Source: Fasciolopsis buskii
Lineage: Eukaryota; Platyhelminthes; Trematoda; Plagiorchiida; Fasciolidae
Reading direction: 5' to 3'
DNA length: 64,000 nt
Assembly (NCBI GenBank): GCA_008360955.1
Contig: LUCM01006371.1
Coordinates: 63,679 to 127,678, forward strand
Shown in pieces: positions 25,701-36,800 of the stretch (the first letter of the stretch is position 1; each line of letters opens with the position of its first letter). The translations under genes were made by a program, and so were the position numbers. The notes beneath the pieces were generated by a model. It saw only the letters and a program-made list of their open reading frames with translations, had not been told where the DNA came from and ran no database searches.

Positions 25701-26251
25701 AAAGATAATATAGAGCACCAGTCCGACGGACGAAAAGTCACCGACTCGATTCTGATTGGTTACACCGACTTTCGGATGCGTAATACCCAAGGGGTTTTCA
25801 TATTCTGCATAATGATCGACTCCTGGAGCTATCTCAAAATAACCCTATAATATCGGGTTACTTTTCAAGTGCGATGGAGAAAAATGTCATAAAATTAGGA
25901 TATCTGGCAAACTTTCTCGTCATTCTTTTTGTTCTGGTGATTTGGAAAACTGTTTTGTGCGTTATTATCATTCATTCCCATTGATCTAAATGGCATAAGA
26001 CATGCTCCATAGGATGCAATTTTTTAGAAATTAGACAACTACTGAACCCATGTTCGTATTTCAAATATCAGAATTTTAAAGATTTTACATTATCATTAAC
26101 ACTTAGATCTTGTCATGAAAGTAATTAAACTACGGATAAGAAAGGTACCACAAAACCATGGTAGAGTAGCCATCCAACGAGTCCGATATCATTTCACTTT
26201 TGTTTTCAGCAATAAAATAGTCACTTGACGAGCAAACAGAAAACCGGTGAG

Positions 26252-27421
26252 ATGCCCATTGTACCTCTGGTCTCAAAATTTATTCCACCATGGGCCGATG
26301 AGTACATCAAACGGTCATGCGAATTAGTGTGGCCAACTACCAATAAAGTGGAGGCCAATTCTGAATCAGAGTCTGATAGCTCACAGGATCTAAGTGCTGA
26401 TGAGAATGACGAGAAAAGTGCATCCACAGACCAGGGTCCCACACAGACGACACTTGTCTCCAGCCTACCACTTATTTTCAGATTCCCTCCACAAAACGGA
26501 CTGCTTTCATGGCCCGGAGATTACGTCGCAAAAGCATACCACCGCGTACGGCCTTTTGTTAAGAACCGCAACAATGATGCTCGTGAAGACGATGAGCATG
26601 ATGTAGACCAGAAGAAAGAAACTGACAAGAAGAATATAACTCTACTAACACAGAACTATTCTGTACGATCAGAAGAAACGGATTACCGCCTTAGATTTAC
26701 TTTGTGGCCCATGGACTATTTGACTATGGTGCGGGATTACGTACGATCATTTTCCGGAAAGCCTGAACTCGAGCCTGCCACAATCACCGCGAAATATTCG
26801 ACAGGGGAAGTACTTCAGGAGCCACGGGACAATTGGGCGAGCATTGACCAGGAGCGACAAGTGAAGATCTTAACTCAAGAAGACTTGGCCTTAGTTCCCA
26901 AATCAACAAAAACAAACTGGTTTGTTTCTCTACCTGGTGAATATGTCTCGTGGATATGTGATCACGTGTGCCAACCTTTCGGGAATAGTACACAGGAGCC
27001 GGAGGATGAACAACAGATTGTTGCGAATGAACCAGTTCAGGAAAAACTAGACAAAGATGTGAATGTAGCATTTCTCACTTTTTTCGCCGGTACCTTTATG
27101 ATAGTTTTTCCAATTGTATTTTGTGCTTCGTTCATGATATTTTTCCTAACTTCTTTCGGTGTGGCTTTCTTGATCACATTTTCGTTCTCGTTAATTTTGG
27201 CGTTGACAAGTGCCATGGCTTTTTCACTAGTTATCCCCGCTTATCAAATTCCTCCCGGACTGTTGGTGTATTTCCATCCTCAATGGTGGCTAGATCATGT
27301 GTGGCAACTTGTCAATGAAATTTCGATCTACTCAATTCTTACTAGCCATCTGATCTACCCAAGATTTCTGCAAAAAAATCCGCTGATTTATGTCTTGCCC
27401 TCTCGCTTTCGACCAGCTTGA
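26252..27421 (+). CDS. Promethin/LDAF1-like hairpin membrane protein with four Y-x8-V motifs
   Basis: An uninterrupted frame of 389 codons from ATG 26252 to TGA 27419-27421, much the longest real ORF in the window. The frame is open a little further 5' without an ATG. A CAG acceptor-like site ends at 26209, but TAA at 26213 blocks one of the frames behind it. Residues 1-270 are hydrophilic with acidic linkers. They carry four copies of a 19-residue motif at about 10-28, 84-102, 149-167 and 225-243: [DE]-Y-[VIL], six residues, then Val at Tyr+8, usually followed by an R/C-x-(P)-F end and preceded by W/L-P-G. Residues 272-332 form one about 60-residue hydrophobic block with an internal Pro, long enough for a membrane hairpin, followed by IPAYQIPPG and a Trp-rich tail. 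The block plus the preceding PGxY motif resemble promethin/LDAF1, the seipin partner at ER sites of lipid-droplet formation. That assignment is inference; reticulon- or oleosin-like hairpins are alternatives. Confidence 0.8.
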   Translation: MPIVPLVSKFIPPWADEYIKRSCELVWPTTNKVEANSESESDSSQDLSADENDEKSASTDQGPTQTTLVSSLPLIFRFPPQNGLLSWPGDYVAKAYHRVRPFVKNRNNDAREDDEHDVDQKKETDKKNITLLTQNYSVRSEETDYRLRFTLWPMDYLTMVRDYVRSFSGKPELEPATITAKYSTGEVLQEPRDNWASIDQERQVKILTQEDLALVPKSTKTNWFVSLPGEYVSWICDHVCQPFGNSTQEPEDEQQIVANEPVQEKLDKDVNVAFLTFFAGTFMIVFPIVFCASFMIFFLTSFGVAFLITFSFSLILALTSAMAFSLVIPAYQIPPGLLVYFHPQWWLDHVWQLVNEISIYSILTSHLIYPRFLQKNPLIYVLPSRFRPA

Positions 27422-28474
27422 AAAAAACGCAACAAAAATTGATTTCTCTATCAACAGGTTCCGGACTAGAAACCATACTTCCGTCAAAGCATATCCCATC
27501 CTCTTCATCTTTTGCCTGTTACATGTAATTTTCACCACGAGATGATCCCAAGAATTTTCGACAATAATTTATTGATTGGTATACACCTGATCAGTGATCT
27601 ATGTGGAGAGTTGGTTAGGAAGAACACGAGTAGATCGTACAAGATGTTTTTATGAACGCACATGGGATTGGGTATGTGAACTAGTATTAGATACATGGAA
27701 TTCGTCAGGCATCACATGTAAGATAGTGCCGGAAAGAGCACAGTCACTAGACTAATCACCATGTGGTTGGCTGACCAACTATGAGGATCACATTGGCGGG
27801 CCATGAAGAGTGTAGTCTTGGTAATGTGAACGTATCTATGTGAATGTACATGTGTCGTTTGACCTTGGTTAGCGGAATCAGGTTGACGGGATCCACTATT
27901 TCAGATTGCTGGTAAAATATCCTGGGCTCGGCTGAACATCTTCGAACCCAGACACACACCGTCACCAACGCTTTACCCCAGCGAAAGCAGTCCCTATGCC
28001 TGGTTTGGCACAAAAGAAACCGGGCCAAACCTACATACAAAACTATGACTATCTTGAGGGCAAAATATTGTGATTTGAATGCCGTCATGTTTCAACGCAA
28101 CCATATAGTGACTCATTCAATGTGAGTCAGGATATGTATGCACTCTGACTAGAATGCGGCCGTACCACAGTGGGCTGAGCTCAACAATACACATGTATAC
28201 CGCCTCACCACTGTGGTTTATTTTGTTTTTTGAGTTTCATATTTGAGCCTGGATCACGTAGGAACCTACGAACTGACTAGAGCAAACGAAATGAATAGAA
28301 AACGACTGTTTGAGCTCTGGTCGCCAGGTCACGCGATACTAGTTGAGGCGCAAAAGACATGACAAGAATGAGAAACTGGATTTAGGAGCCTATTCATCAG
28401 GTGAACCTCAAAACCAAGCCTAACAAACAGATCTGGGTTGATTCAGCATAGAACCGATCGAAATTGCTGGCGAG

Positions 28475-28502
28475 CATGTGTGTGTGTGTGTGTGTGTGTG
28501 TG
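28475..28502 (+). repeat. TG dinucleotide repeat
   Basis: Uninterrupted TG run of about 13 units. Confidence 0.95.
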
Positions 28503-29827
28503 CGTACACTAGGATAGCATCGAAGACGTCTTTACAATGGCTAGCTCGCTTACACGACTATCTGAGTTTATGAATCTGAGGTTTGGAGGTCTGACTTTGC
28601 TGAGCGTTCGGCTTTTTGACCCATTTCCGTTTGCAGTGACCAAGACGACACTCGTTTACACGTGCGCATATGCCGCCAAGATTCTAATCAGCCAGACAGT
28701 GAGCAACATGCCGTATTGACCCGAGCTTCTTATGCGGTCTCCGGTTTGTGGAGCATGCGGCCATCCGTTTTCTGTTCTTATTAGTTAGACTAAGCTGAAA
28801 ACCTATCTGCGGCCATAGCAATGATCCTATGTTTTCAAACTGACACAGACCCATGTCCGACCAAATGGATACTTTCAGGTAAGTGATCTGATCACAAACC
28901 AAACTTATCGAGTGGTTGTTAAAATAGATCGAACAGTATGCATAATACTAAGCAACAAAATCAGATCAAAACAAAATGTAACCTCGTCAGTTCCATCACG
29001 AAAGTCAGACTCGACTCCGAGGTACGGGCCACGTAGGAATCATAGTTTACAAGGTTTGAAGATGAATCTGTCGTCCCATTATGCCTCGTGGGAAGATATG
29101 GATAGAGTGACCTCAGTTGTGGAACACCAGGGGTATGTTAACTTTAGCCGGCCCAAACGGTAAAATGTGTCGCACACATATTTGGCCTGACATCGACGGG
29201 TCTCAGTTACAAAGACAAGCACCAAAAATTGTACGACAGGTAGGTCAAATTAGCCTTGACAACGAGCAATCTACAACGATAGACCTATCAACAAATCGAC
29301 TAAAATGTTCATCATTTTCAGTGGCTTGCTATTACAATCCACGACGAAGTTACGAAATCAGGTACTGTTTCATCCAGAAAGCTCCGTGGACCTTACAATC
29401 CCGACCATAACCGAAGAATGCCAAAGAGTCAGAATTTTCAAGGTAGGTTGTAGTGCAAAGAACGGTCGGACAAGCAGAATTGTAGTTGTTTTCTTGAATT
29501 CTAACGCCATCTCGGTACACGAAAATCAGCAAACCACAAATTTCAACAGTGCAAAAAGTTCCATTTATTTTTTTCACAGCCTTGTTTACACGCTTCCTCC
29601 CACATCTAAAGTCCGTTTATCTCGAGGTAATGAAAGAAACGAAAACTACAACAGTAGCAGGAACAAAACAAAAAGAAAAAAGAAAAACAAAAGTCATTTT
29701 GGTAGGAATCAAAATGTGTAAACAAAACTAAAAACTCGGAGAAATTTTACAATTCTCATTTGGGATGATCGACGGAAATGGTCGAATGGGATGATGTCGC
29801 GATAGCTCTAAACGCACGTCTACATTG

Positions 29828-29877
29828 GCGCGCGCACGCGCGCACGGGTGCGGGCGCACACACACACACGCACACAT
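29828..29877 (+). repeat. Alternating purine-pyrimidine tract (CG/CA)
   Basis: GCGCGCACGCGCGCACGGGT is followed by GCGGGCGCACACACACACAC. The GC/CA alternation is the sequence type most prone to Z-DNA. Confidence 0.9.
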
Positions 29878-30415
29878 CTGACCGAGGGACCCAGAAATCG
29901 ATCAGCCGGACCTGTTGTTCACGCCGAAGTGCTGTGTGCCAGTTTGGGTTTCAGTTCCCGATAGTTGACCTGAAATTTCAATAAAGAAAATAGATAAGTT
30001 GCATGAATCGATCATGAACGGTGGCAATTGTCCAAGAAGTGAAGTACGGTCATTAGATCGCGACCACCCGAGTGCAAAATGGACGGTTATGCTATTAATC
30101 TATTGCCCGAAAAGAACCAACATGTCTGGAAACATCCGAATAGAATGACGTAAGCGATGTTTTTCTATTGTGAACGTTGCTGTACTATTGACATAAAGCT
30201 GCCAGTAGGTATTGTAATTTGCCATCGATTGGCCTGTCGTGGACAGCCTTTCTTGGGGAAAGTTTACAATCAAATTCCTCTGAGGAAATATTCACGCATC
30301 AGTGGGCAGCCTCAACTTTATGGTCAGCTGACCTCGTCACCCATCGGTGCTCATTGGGTGATGGATCACTTATAACTTACCCATCACAAATTCAATGTAG
30401 ACACGCACATAAAAT

Positions 30416-30439
30416 ACACACACACACACACACACACAG
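30416..30439 (+). repeat. CA dinucleotide repeat
   Basis: CA run of about 12 units. Confidence 0.95.
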
Positions 30440-33020
30440 AAGCAGAGTCATACACGGTCACATAAAGCGAACGGACTTTGATATCCGAAATTTCTTTCAG
30501 ATTCTGTTTTGTTTCTTTTCTACAGCCACTAACCCTGTATTAACGCGCTCTGCTTTTGCTTGCTACCCTACATCAACGAATGACAGTAAGGGCAGAAAAA
30601 TCACATCATAAGTCGGATGACCTAACGAGAAGCAGAGTCATGTCGTGGACACTAAAAGCCACTAGCCCTAAAGTCCCCATCCTTCACATTGACGGATTTC
30701 GTGGATTCTATCCCGGTAGTCTAACTCGATCTAGTTCGGGCAGATCACTGATAACGATTTTCACATGCATCAAGCATGGCTTTATTGATCACCTTGACGT
30801 ATCAGAATATTCCATAACACAATCGAAACAATTAGCAAGTTGCGGACTTTTCGAACACCATAGTCGAACAGTTTGTCAAACCAGACCTCCGCCTGGCTAC
30901 TCGTGTGATGGCCATAAACTCGACAACCTACTGCCTATTTCGACTAAGTTGTGCCATTAAACAGTAAACATTCGGGTGTAACATTTCATACGACACATCA
31001 ATTTTCAGTTTCGGCACACTAAACTCGTCCAGAAATTAGTCAGTCAAATCAAAAATGGGCTCTAATTATTCTCCACATCGACGAAATGTTGACAACAAGT
31101 AAGGTGGCGCTTTTTGAGAGATACAAATTGTGGGATTTTTGCACTTTTCATTATACCGAAGTGTATCAAAAAACATCGCATCACCCCATTCGTCGTCCAT
31201 AATTGTTCTAAACATAAAAACCATATGACCTAGAATGTTCATCAGTGGAGATCACAATACTAACAGTAATGATAATACAAAATAATAGTAATAATAATAA
31301 TAGGGGTATTACATCAGTTTGGTTCTTCAAATGTAAGCGTCCTCACTCACCATAGTTTCAGGAATCTGTAAGTGTTCACTCGCTTACAATTAGACTGAGT
31401 ACAGTTGTAGAGTGACAGGGCTGCATCCTAAGCACCCATGTGCATTTTAACCACCGACCCATTTGTGTGTGTACCGAACATCCCCTAGTGGCGAGCATGC
31501 GCATGCTTCTGGCAACCACGTGAGCAAACATAGTCACATGCCCACATTGTCTCGATTAAACTAACCTGCAGCAATGCTTAAAAAATCAGCCCTGGTTACC
31601 TGTGAATTGTGTTGCAACAAACAGTAACCTTGAGTCGTGCTGTGGCATGTTAGATGTTGACTGAATTGGTTCATCCTCATGTGATAAGTCTGAATTTCAA
31701 GCACCTGAGTAGGATGAGTACTAACTGATTCCCGAGTGAGAACTAACGAGATGGGAAACAGTTCAGCGGTTCCACTGGCTTTCGGAAGCGACAAGAAGAG
31801 GACGTGTACGTAAATCACACGTTTAAAGAAATGAATAATTCCCCCGTTATGCCTTCGACCTTGAGCGATGCAGATAACGAAATGAGCCAAGAAAGAGTGT
31901 GACCGTTTCAAATCCGTGTTACGTGACCCTTGGTTGCAGATTTGCCAGTGTTTGCAACTACGACCTATCATTACTTCTACTTAGCAAAGGATTTTACCAT
32001 CTTCGACTGCTTATTTACGGATTAGACCGAGTACATGAAAGGACGATATTTCCAGTCAGTTTGTCACTACAGTGAGGTTCTCGATCATCCGCAAGATGAG
32101 GCATCAGAAGTTCAAATTTGAAACGATGGAAGCCAAGTCACGATTTAAAGACCCTGCCACACCAAACTGCAAACATGTTTGTCCAAGACAAGACACGATA
32201 AACGTGGGTTTTAATGAAAGATTTCTATAAATGAGTTTGCCCAGCCGAGCTCAGTCATCTCCAGGTGGGAACAGAGCCAAAAACTGGTGCGTGGCCTTCG
32301 CTCGTACGCGTAAACAAACGCATAAAGGCCGGAAAATGGTGATTTGTCTAAGCTGATGGCATTCCGTAGTTGGTTTCCAACACGCATAGACTCTTGATCT
32401 TTATTGTTTGCAGACGGAACGTGGCTCACATCCACGTTTCGACCCCAGCTAAGCTTTATTTCAATCTAATTCCAACAGCCATTGCCCTAAAAGTGTTTCG
32501 ATTTCAGTTGCTACCTGATAGCACCTACTACTCCCAAGCAAACTGATTTTAGAATAATGACTAGAAAAACGTATCTGTTTTCCGCTATTTCTTACGGTCC
32601 GAGTAAACAAACACTGATCAGGATCGTCGAAAATCTTCTACACATTGTATCGGTCTGCTTCCCCAAACGATAAGTTACAGCGTTCAACCATTTGTATGAT
32701 CTTATGATTAACAAAACGAGATTCTCGATACACATGTATGACGTTCTAAGCAGAACGCACACAGGTTAACGGGACATAGTGGTGCCATGGGTGATCTTTA
32801 CCTAGTATGACTTAATCCTTGATAATAGTTGGTACAAAAAATGAATGCACATGGTTTTGCTGATGGAATTCGTACTGACAACTGGTTTTCTAATCATGAC
32901 AAAAAAGACTTCTGAGAATTGTCATCTAATGTTCCTTGGCAATGCGAACTTTTCTTGATTCGGTTTATTGTTTCTGCAACCACCACTCAAAGACACGTTC
33001 ACAAGAATTCGTTAGTTTTC

Positions 33021-33370
33021 ATGAAATAATTCACCGTGTGATATCATCGCTCAACTCAGCATAAAGGAACCATGGAAGCACTGTACAGCTGTTTCATCCT
33101 TGTTAGGAATCATCAGCAGTGTATATTCACCCCACCCGAACTGGGACGCGAACCCGGGACGAACGATTCTGAGTTGAACGCCTTGGCCATTAGGCTACCG
33201 GGCAGGCTCTGCACGGTTTGTTGAACTTCACCACATGACGATGTTGCACCTATCCGTCACTGATTTGCGATCGACCCCTACTGATAGATGACTTCTCTGC
33301 AGGTAATAACCTCAGTACGACGAAGACTTTGGATATGATCTACGGAGCTAGTAGGAGATTGAATGTTTTG
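33021..33370 (-). mobile_element. Family A SINE with intact hammerhead core
   Basis: Minus-strand unit: head near 33,370-33,240, tRNA-like part at about 33,140-33,210 (A box decayed), hammerhead at 33,067-33,132, tail ending at 33,021. A second tail begins at 33,373, a period of 350 bp. See the separate ribozyme entry. Confidence 0.82.
33067..33132 (-). ncRNA. Type I hammerhead ribozyme, core intact
   Basis: Minus strand: CTGATGA at 33,116-33,110, stem II TCCT-AACA-AGGA, GAAAC at 33,095-33,091, then AGCT, then GTA and predicted cleavage between 33,084 and 33,083. Stem I pairs CACTG (33,121-33,117) with CAGTG (33,083-33,079). Stem III is only A-U and C-G closing AGCT. All conserved core bases are present. 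Such short stem III ribozymes usually act best as dimers. Confidence 0.75.
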
Positions 33371-33476
33371 ATGAAATAATTCACCATGATTCCTAACAAG
33401 GATGAAACAGCTGTACAGTGCTTCCATGGTTTCTTTACGGTGAGTTGAGCGGTGATACCACATGGTGAATTATTTC
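33371..33476 (+). mobile_element. Rearranged family A fragment, inverted against its neighbour
   Basis: A family tail in minus orientation (GAAATAATTCACC at 33,373) joins at ATGA directly to the plus-orientation ribozyme half (ATTCCTAACAAGG at 33,387 onward, GAAACAGCTGTACAGTGC) and its tail, ending GGTGAATTATTTCA at 33,476. The 5' ribozyme strand and CTG of the core are missing. The join makes a snap-back structure about 100 bp long. Confidence 0.7.
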
Positions 33477-33765
33477 AATTGGTTAGTTGTCGACTGTTCC
33501 ACCAAACCCACATGCACTGACGCATACTTGCATAGTGGCAATCCCAGTCCGCCTCAGCTCTCATCAAATCATGCAGCCAAACTTCAATAAATACGATTGC
33601 AAATCCACGTGACTTTGAGACGGGTTCAGTTGGAATTCACCTTGCTTTGGATCCGCTAGTCTGCTTGTTCACAGGTCCATGGACCGGAGAAATAGTTCTT
33701 TTACAACATTACATCATTAGCCGCCTTAGACAAAGACAATAACAAAGTTGATATCAAACACTTAC

Positions 33766-33860
33766 TCGTTGTAACTTATTCGGTGCTCGAGAGATGATCG
33801 CGAAAGGCGAAGCATCGTAGACTTTGGCATTACGTAGCCGACGTGTAAACCGTTTGGTTG
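33766..33860 (-). CDS. MCTP: MCTP exon: conserved basic C-terminal segment
   Basis: It is 95 nt, acceptor CATTCTGAAAG, donor GTAAGT. The first two bases complete an Ala codon, then TKRFTRRLRNAKVYDASPFA and IISRAPNKLQR. This matches NKFTKKLRxPYxIDNNELLDFLSRVPSD at the end of MCTPs. Only about 20-30 residues should remain, on an exon below 33,766 that I could not identify. Confidence 0.9.
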
Positions 33861-36800
33861 CTTTCAGAATGGGACGAATAAGAGAAGTAGTAAGCCAGGT
33901 TAGTACCCCACAGGTTGGAGTTTCTAAAATGGCGTCTCAAGATAGTTCTCATGGCCATTTCCGACTTGTTTAATCCTCAAAGAGACCTTACTTTTATCGC
34001 ATAATACAACAATTAATTGAATAGTGATGTCTCACCCAACTTTGTAGTCTTGGAATTGTTCACCACAAGTGAGGAAAGGTTAATCAAACCAGTGAATCAG
34101 AAAAATAAGGAAGCTGATAATCGACATGCTGACACGTTCATTTCAAATGTACCCCTAAGTACACAGTAATGTACGCTATTGGTCAGTTGGAGGTCATTTA
34201 AAAAACCAGCACTGGTTAATATCGATCGTTAGCCAAAAGGCTAGTAATTCAAAACAGGGTAACACAAAATCAGTTAATAAAAAAATACCATTGGTTAAAT
34301 TATTGTGCAGCTGCCCTGCAATAAAAGGCGGCTAGTCACAAACTGCAAATTCACAGAGTTGTGTAAAACCGCTTCTAGTTGGGCCCAGACTTTCCAAATA
34401 CACCGTAAACGGAAAATCGATCGATCTGAATTACCTACCGATCACATGATTCTATCAAAATATGTCATCGACGGAATCGTCATTCCAGTGAAGATCGTTT
34501 GGTCATGCGAATCACTTTAAATACATCACTAAAACTACTTGCGAGTAGTATGTGGGGTTGATGTGAATTTCCTTGACTGGTTGCTCTTCAGATTTTCTCT
34601 CTCACTCACCAAACTCAGGTCATTCAGTTAACCTTGCACTCGAAAACATGAGATTCGACTTACACCTTCATGCTGATGGTGCATATCAAGCACTGCACTT
34701 AGGATCGGAACCCGAGCCGTCCATCTGGAAGGAACACGTTATTGTCGTTGCAACACCCAAAACCAATCCAAGCTGATCAGCAATATCGTGTTAAGTCTGT
34801 TCACATTTCGTCCTCAAAAATGGCGTTAAGCCGACCGAAGAACCTGAAATTTGTGCCTGAAAGGAGTCTGGAGGGCATTCAGATAAGTAAATAATCATTC
34901 TGTCTGGTACCCCTAGATTTATCGTCTATGCGCATTACAGCAAGGTTATTGCTGCAGATGAGCAGAAGGTTTTGTCATCGACCGCCGGTATGCACCTGTC
35001 TAGTAGCGCTAATCACAAGCCATATGCATCCGAGTCATGTGCGTTTGATCGAGATTATCGCATGAACATTTGTGCCTAAACAAATCACATGCAGCTTATC
35101 TCATATATTCCCTTGAACCGACCCCGTGATTATGAGCTCGGTTATCGGCCGCGGACATGCATCTATCTGTCTACAGTTGAACGAATGCGTTCACAGTGCA
35201 TGAATTCCACCTTTCGCATTCAGGCTTAACTTTAGTGGATCTGAGAATTCGATCCAGGTAATAATATGATCGTCTGTAGTTATCGACAAATGCTCGACTA
35301 ACTAGTAGCTGGCGGATTAACAAAAAGCATGCAGATATTAGATGGTTGTGGGCAAAAAATGAAGCAATTTTTTTACCTGAGTAAAAGAAAACACAAAATG
35401 ACTCACATATCGATCACGGTGAAATAGATGTTCAAACTGATACATACGGTTAGTTTGGCAAACAGATTGTTAAGTTGGACATTTATCGAGAAATTCGGAT
35501 ACGTTAATGAACAAATACGCCTTTTCACTTCTAACTGCATCCCGAGGTGGCAAAACAATTGACAATGTGCTCGCTTATTCTCATCGAAGTGATTAACTCT
35601 CGAGTTCATTCCATAAAACTTCTGATTGCTGATATTTTTAATTGAGCGACTGCCCCTCGAACTTCGGTCTTAACGCACAAACCTCAGTTCATCCCGTCAA
35701 CTTTATATTCGGGAAGCATTAGGCTCCAGATTCGCTCTCATTAGACCCCATCGGTGATGCCTATCCTCCATCAAATCCGCCTTTCCAACTGGAAGGTGTG
35801 TGTGGTACCACTGTGTCGTGCAGCCCGAATTATCGGGGCACGTTTGTTTAGGTGTCGGCCTCAATGGCATCCACCTGTCCCCGACAGTTTCGAAAGCAGT
35901 CACGGCATTTCCCGAGTGCAACGCTGACCGAATGATCCAAGGTCGACCGTGACAACCGAAGAGCAGCCAAGCAAGCAAAAACTTCTGGTTCGATGAAAGG
36001 AATCACCAATATAAACGATTTGGTGGATGTCGGGTCACGTTGCATGAGACCATATGCTCGAATCGAACGTCACTCGTAGTTAATGCTACCATTTTCTCAG
36101 GCTAGCTATGTATGAATATTACTAGGATCACCAATGTAACAAGTAACAGCGGCTGGTTCAATCAGCTATTTCTACTCCCACGTATGTACACAAACAAACG
36201 AACAGGCACAATTTACTCACGCATCCGGAACGTGTGGACCCGATCACAGGCCTCGTGACAAACGCGTATTGTCATATCGAATAACGGTCATCAATAGACT
36301 CCGCTAAACTACAGTTAAACTCATATGGGTTGTTCCAACCGGTTAACGACCTACTCAGTGGATGAAGCTGCTCAACGTTTCTCTCTATTTGGGGTCACGG
36401 TGGGATTTCCGCTCGGAAAGTTCATGTTTAAATTCGACGAGGATAAAATTTCATTCATGGATGATCCCGCTGGACTGCTTGTTCAATGCGCATCACTGGC
36501 TATGTCCACGGGTTTCCAAAATGAGACTGTTGTCGAGACAGACCCCTCGCGGAATGTTCAACCATGATCAAAAGTGGACAGAGAATTATCCCGGAAACGA
36601 ATATAATGATAGGACCACTTGTATAATTTTAGGGAATTTTCTTCAATCATCCGTAATAGTAATTAATTTCTGAGAATAATTTTCAAATGCTGAATAAATT
36701 CCTTACTATGCTGATCGTTCAGTGTGAAGCACATCAGTACATGTCAAGTCAAGCAATGGATAACCAGTCTTGACTTGCAGCGAAGCCAAAGTGCAAACAC

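Larger units (their letters stand above)
27422..33020. other. No supported gene; should contain the last MCTP exon or lie beyond it
   Basis: Microsatellites at 28,475, 29,828 and 30,416. The frames (up to 138 residues) have biased, repeat-like composition and no domains. The MCTP stop exon is expected below 33,766 on the minus strand and may lie here, but no acceptor-stop combination was convincing. Confidence 0.45.

Noticed and set aside
26225..26251. Start of the promethin-like ORF at TTG 26225
   Set aside because: TTG is not a credible start here; the first ATG in frame is 26252.
31561..31971. 136-residue minus-strand frame considered as the missing MCTP C-terminus
   Set aside because: No resemblance to the MCTP tail, too long for the 20-30 residues expected, and no acceptor in the needed phase was evident.
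35703..36045. Overlapping minus-strand frames rich in Cys, His and Trp
   Set aside because: They looked zinc-finger-like at first, but Cys/His spacing fits no finger and no splice sites frame them.
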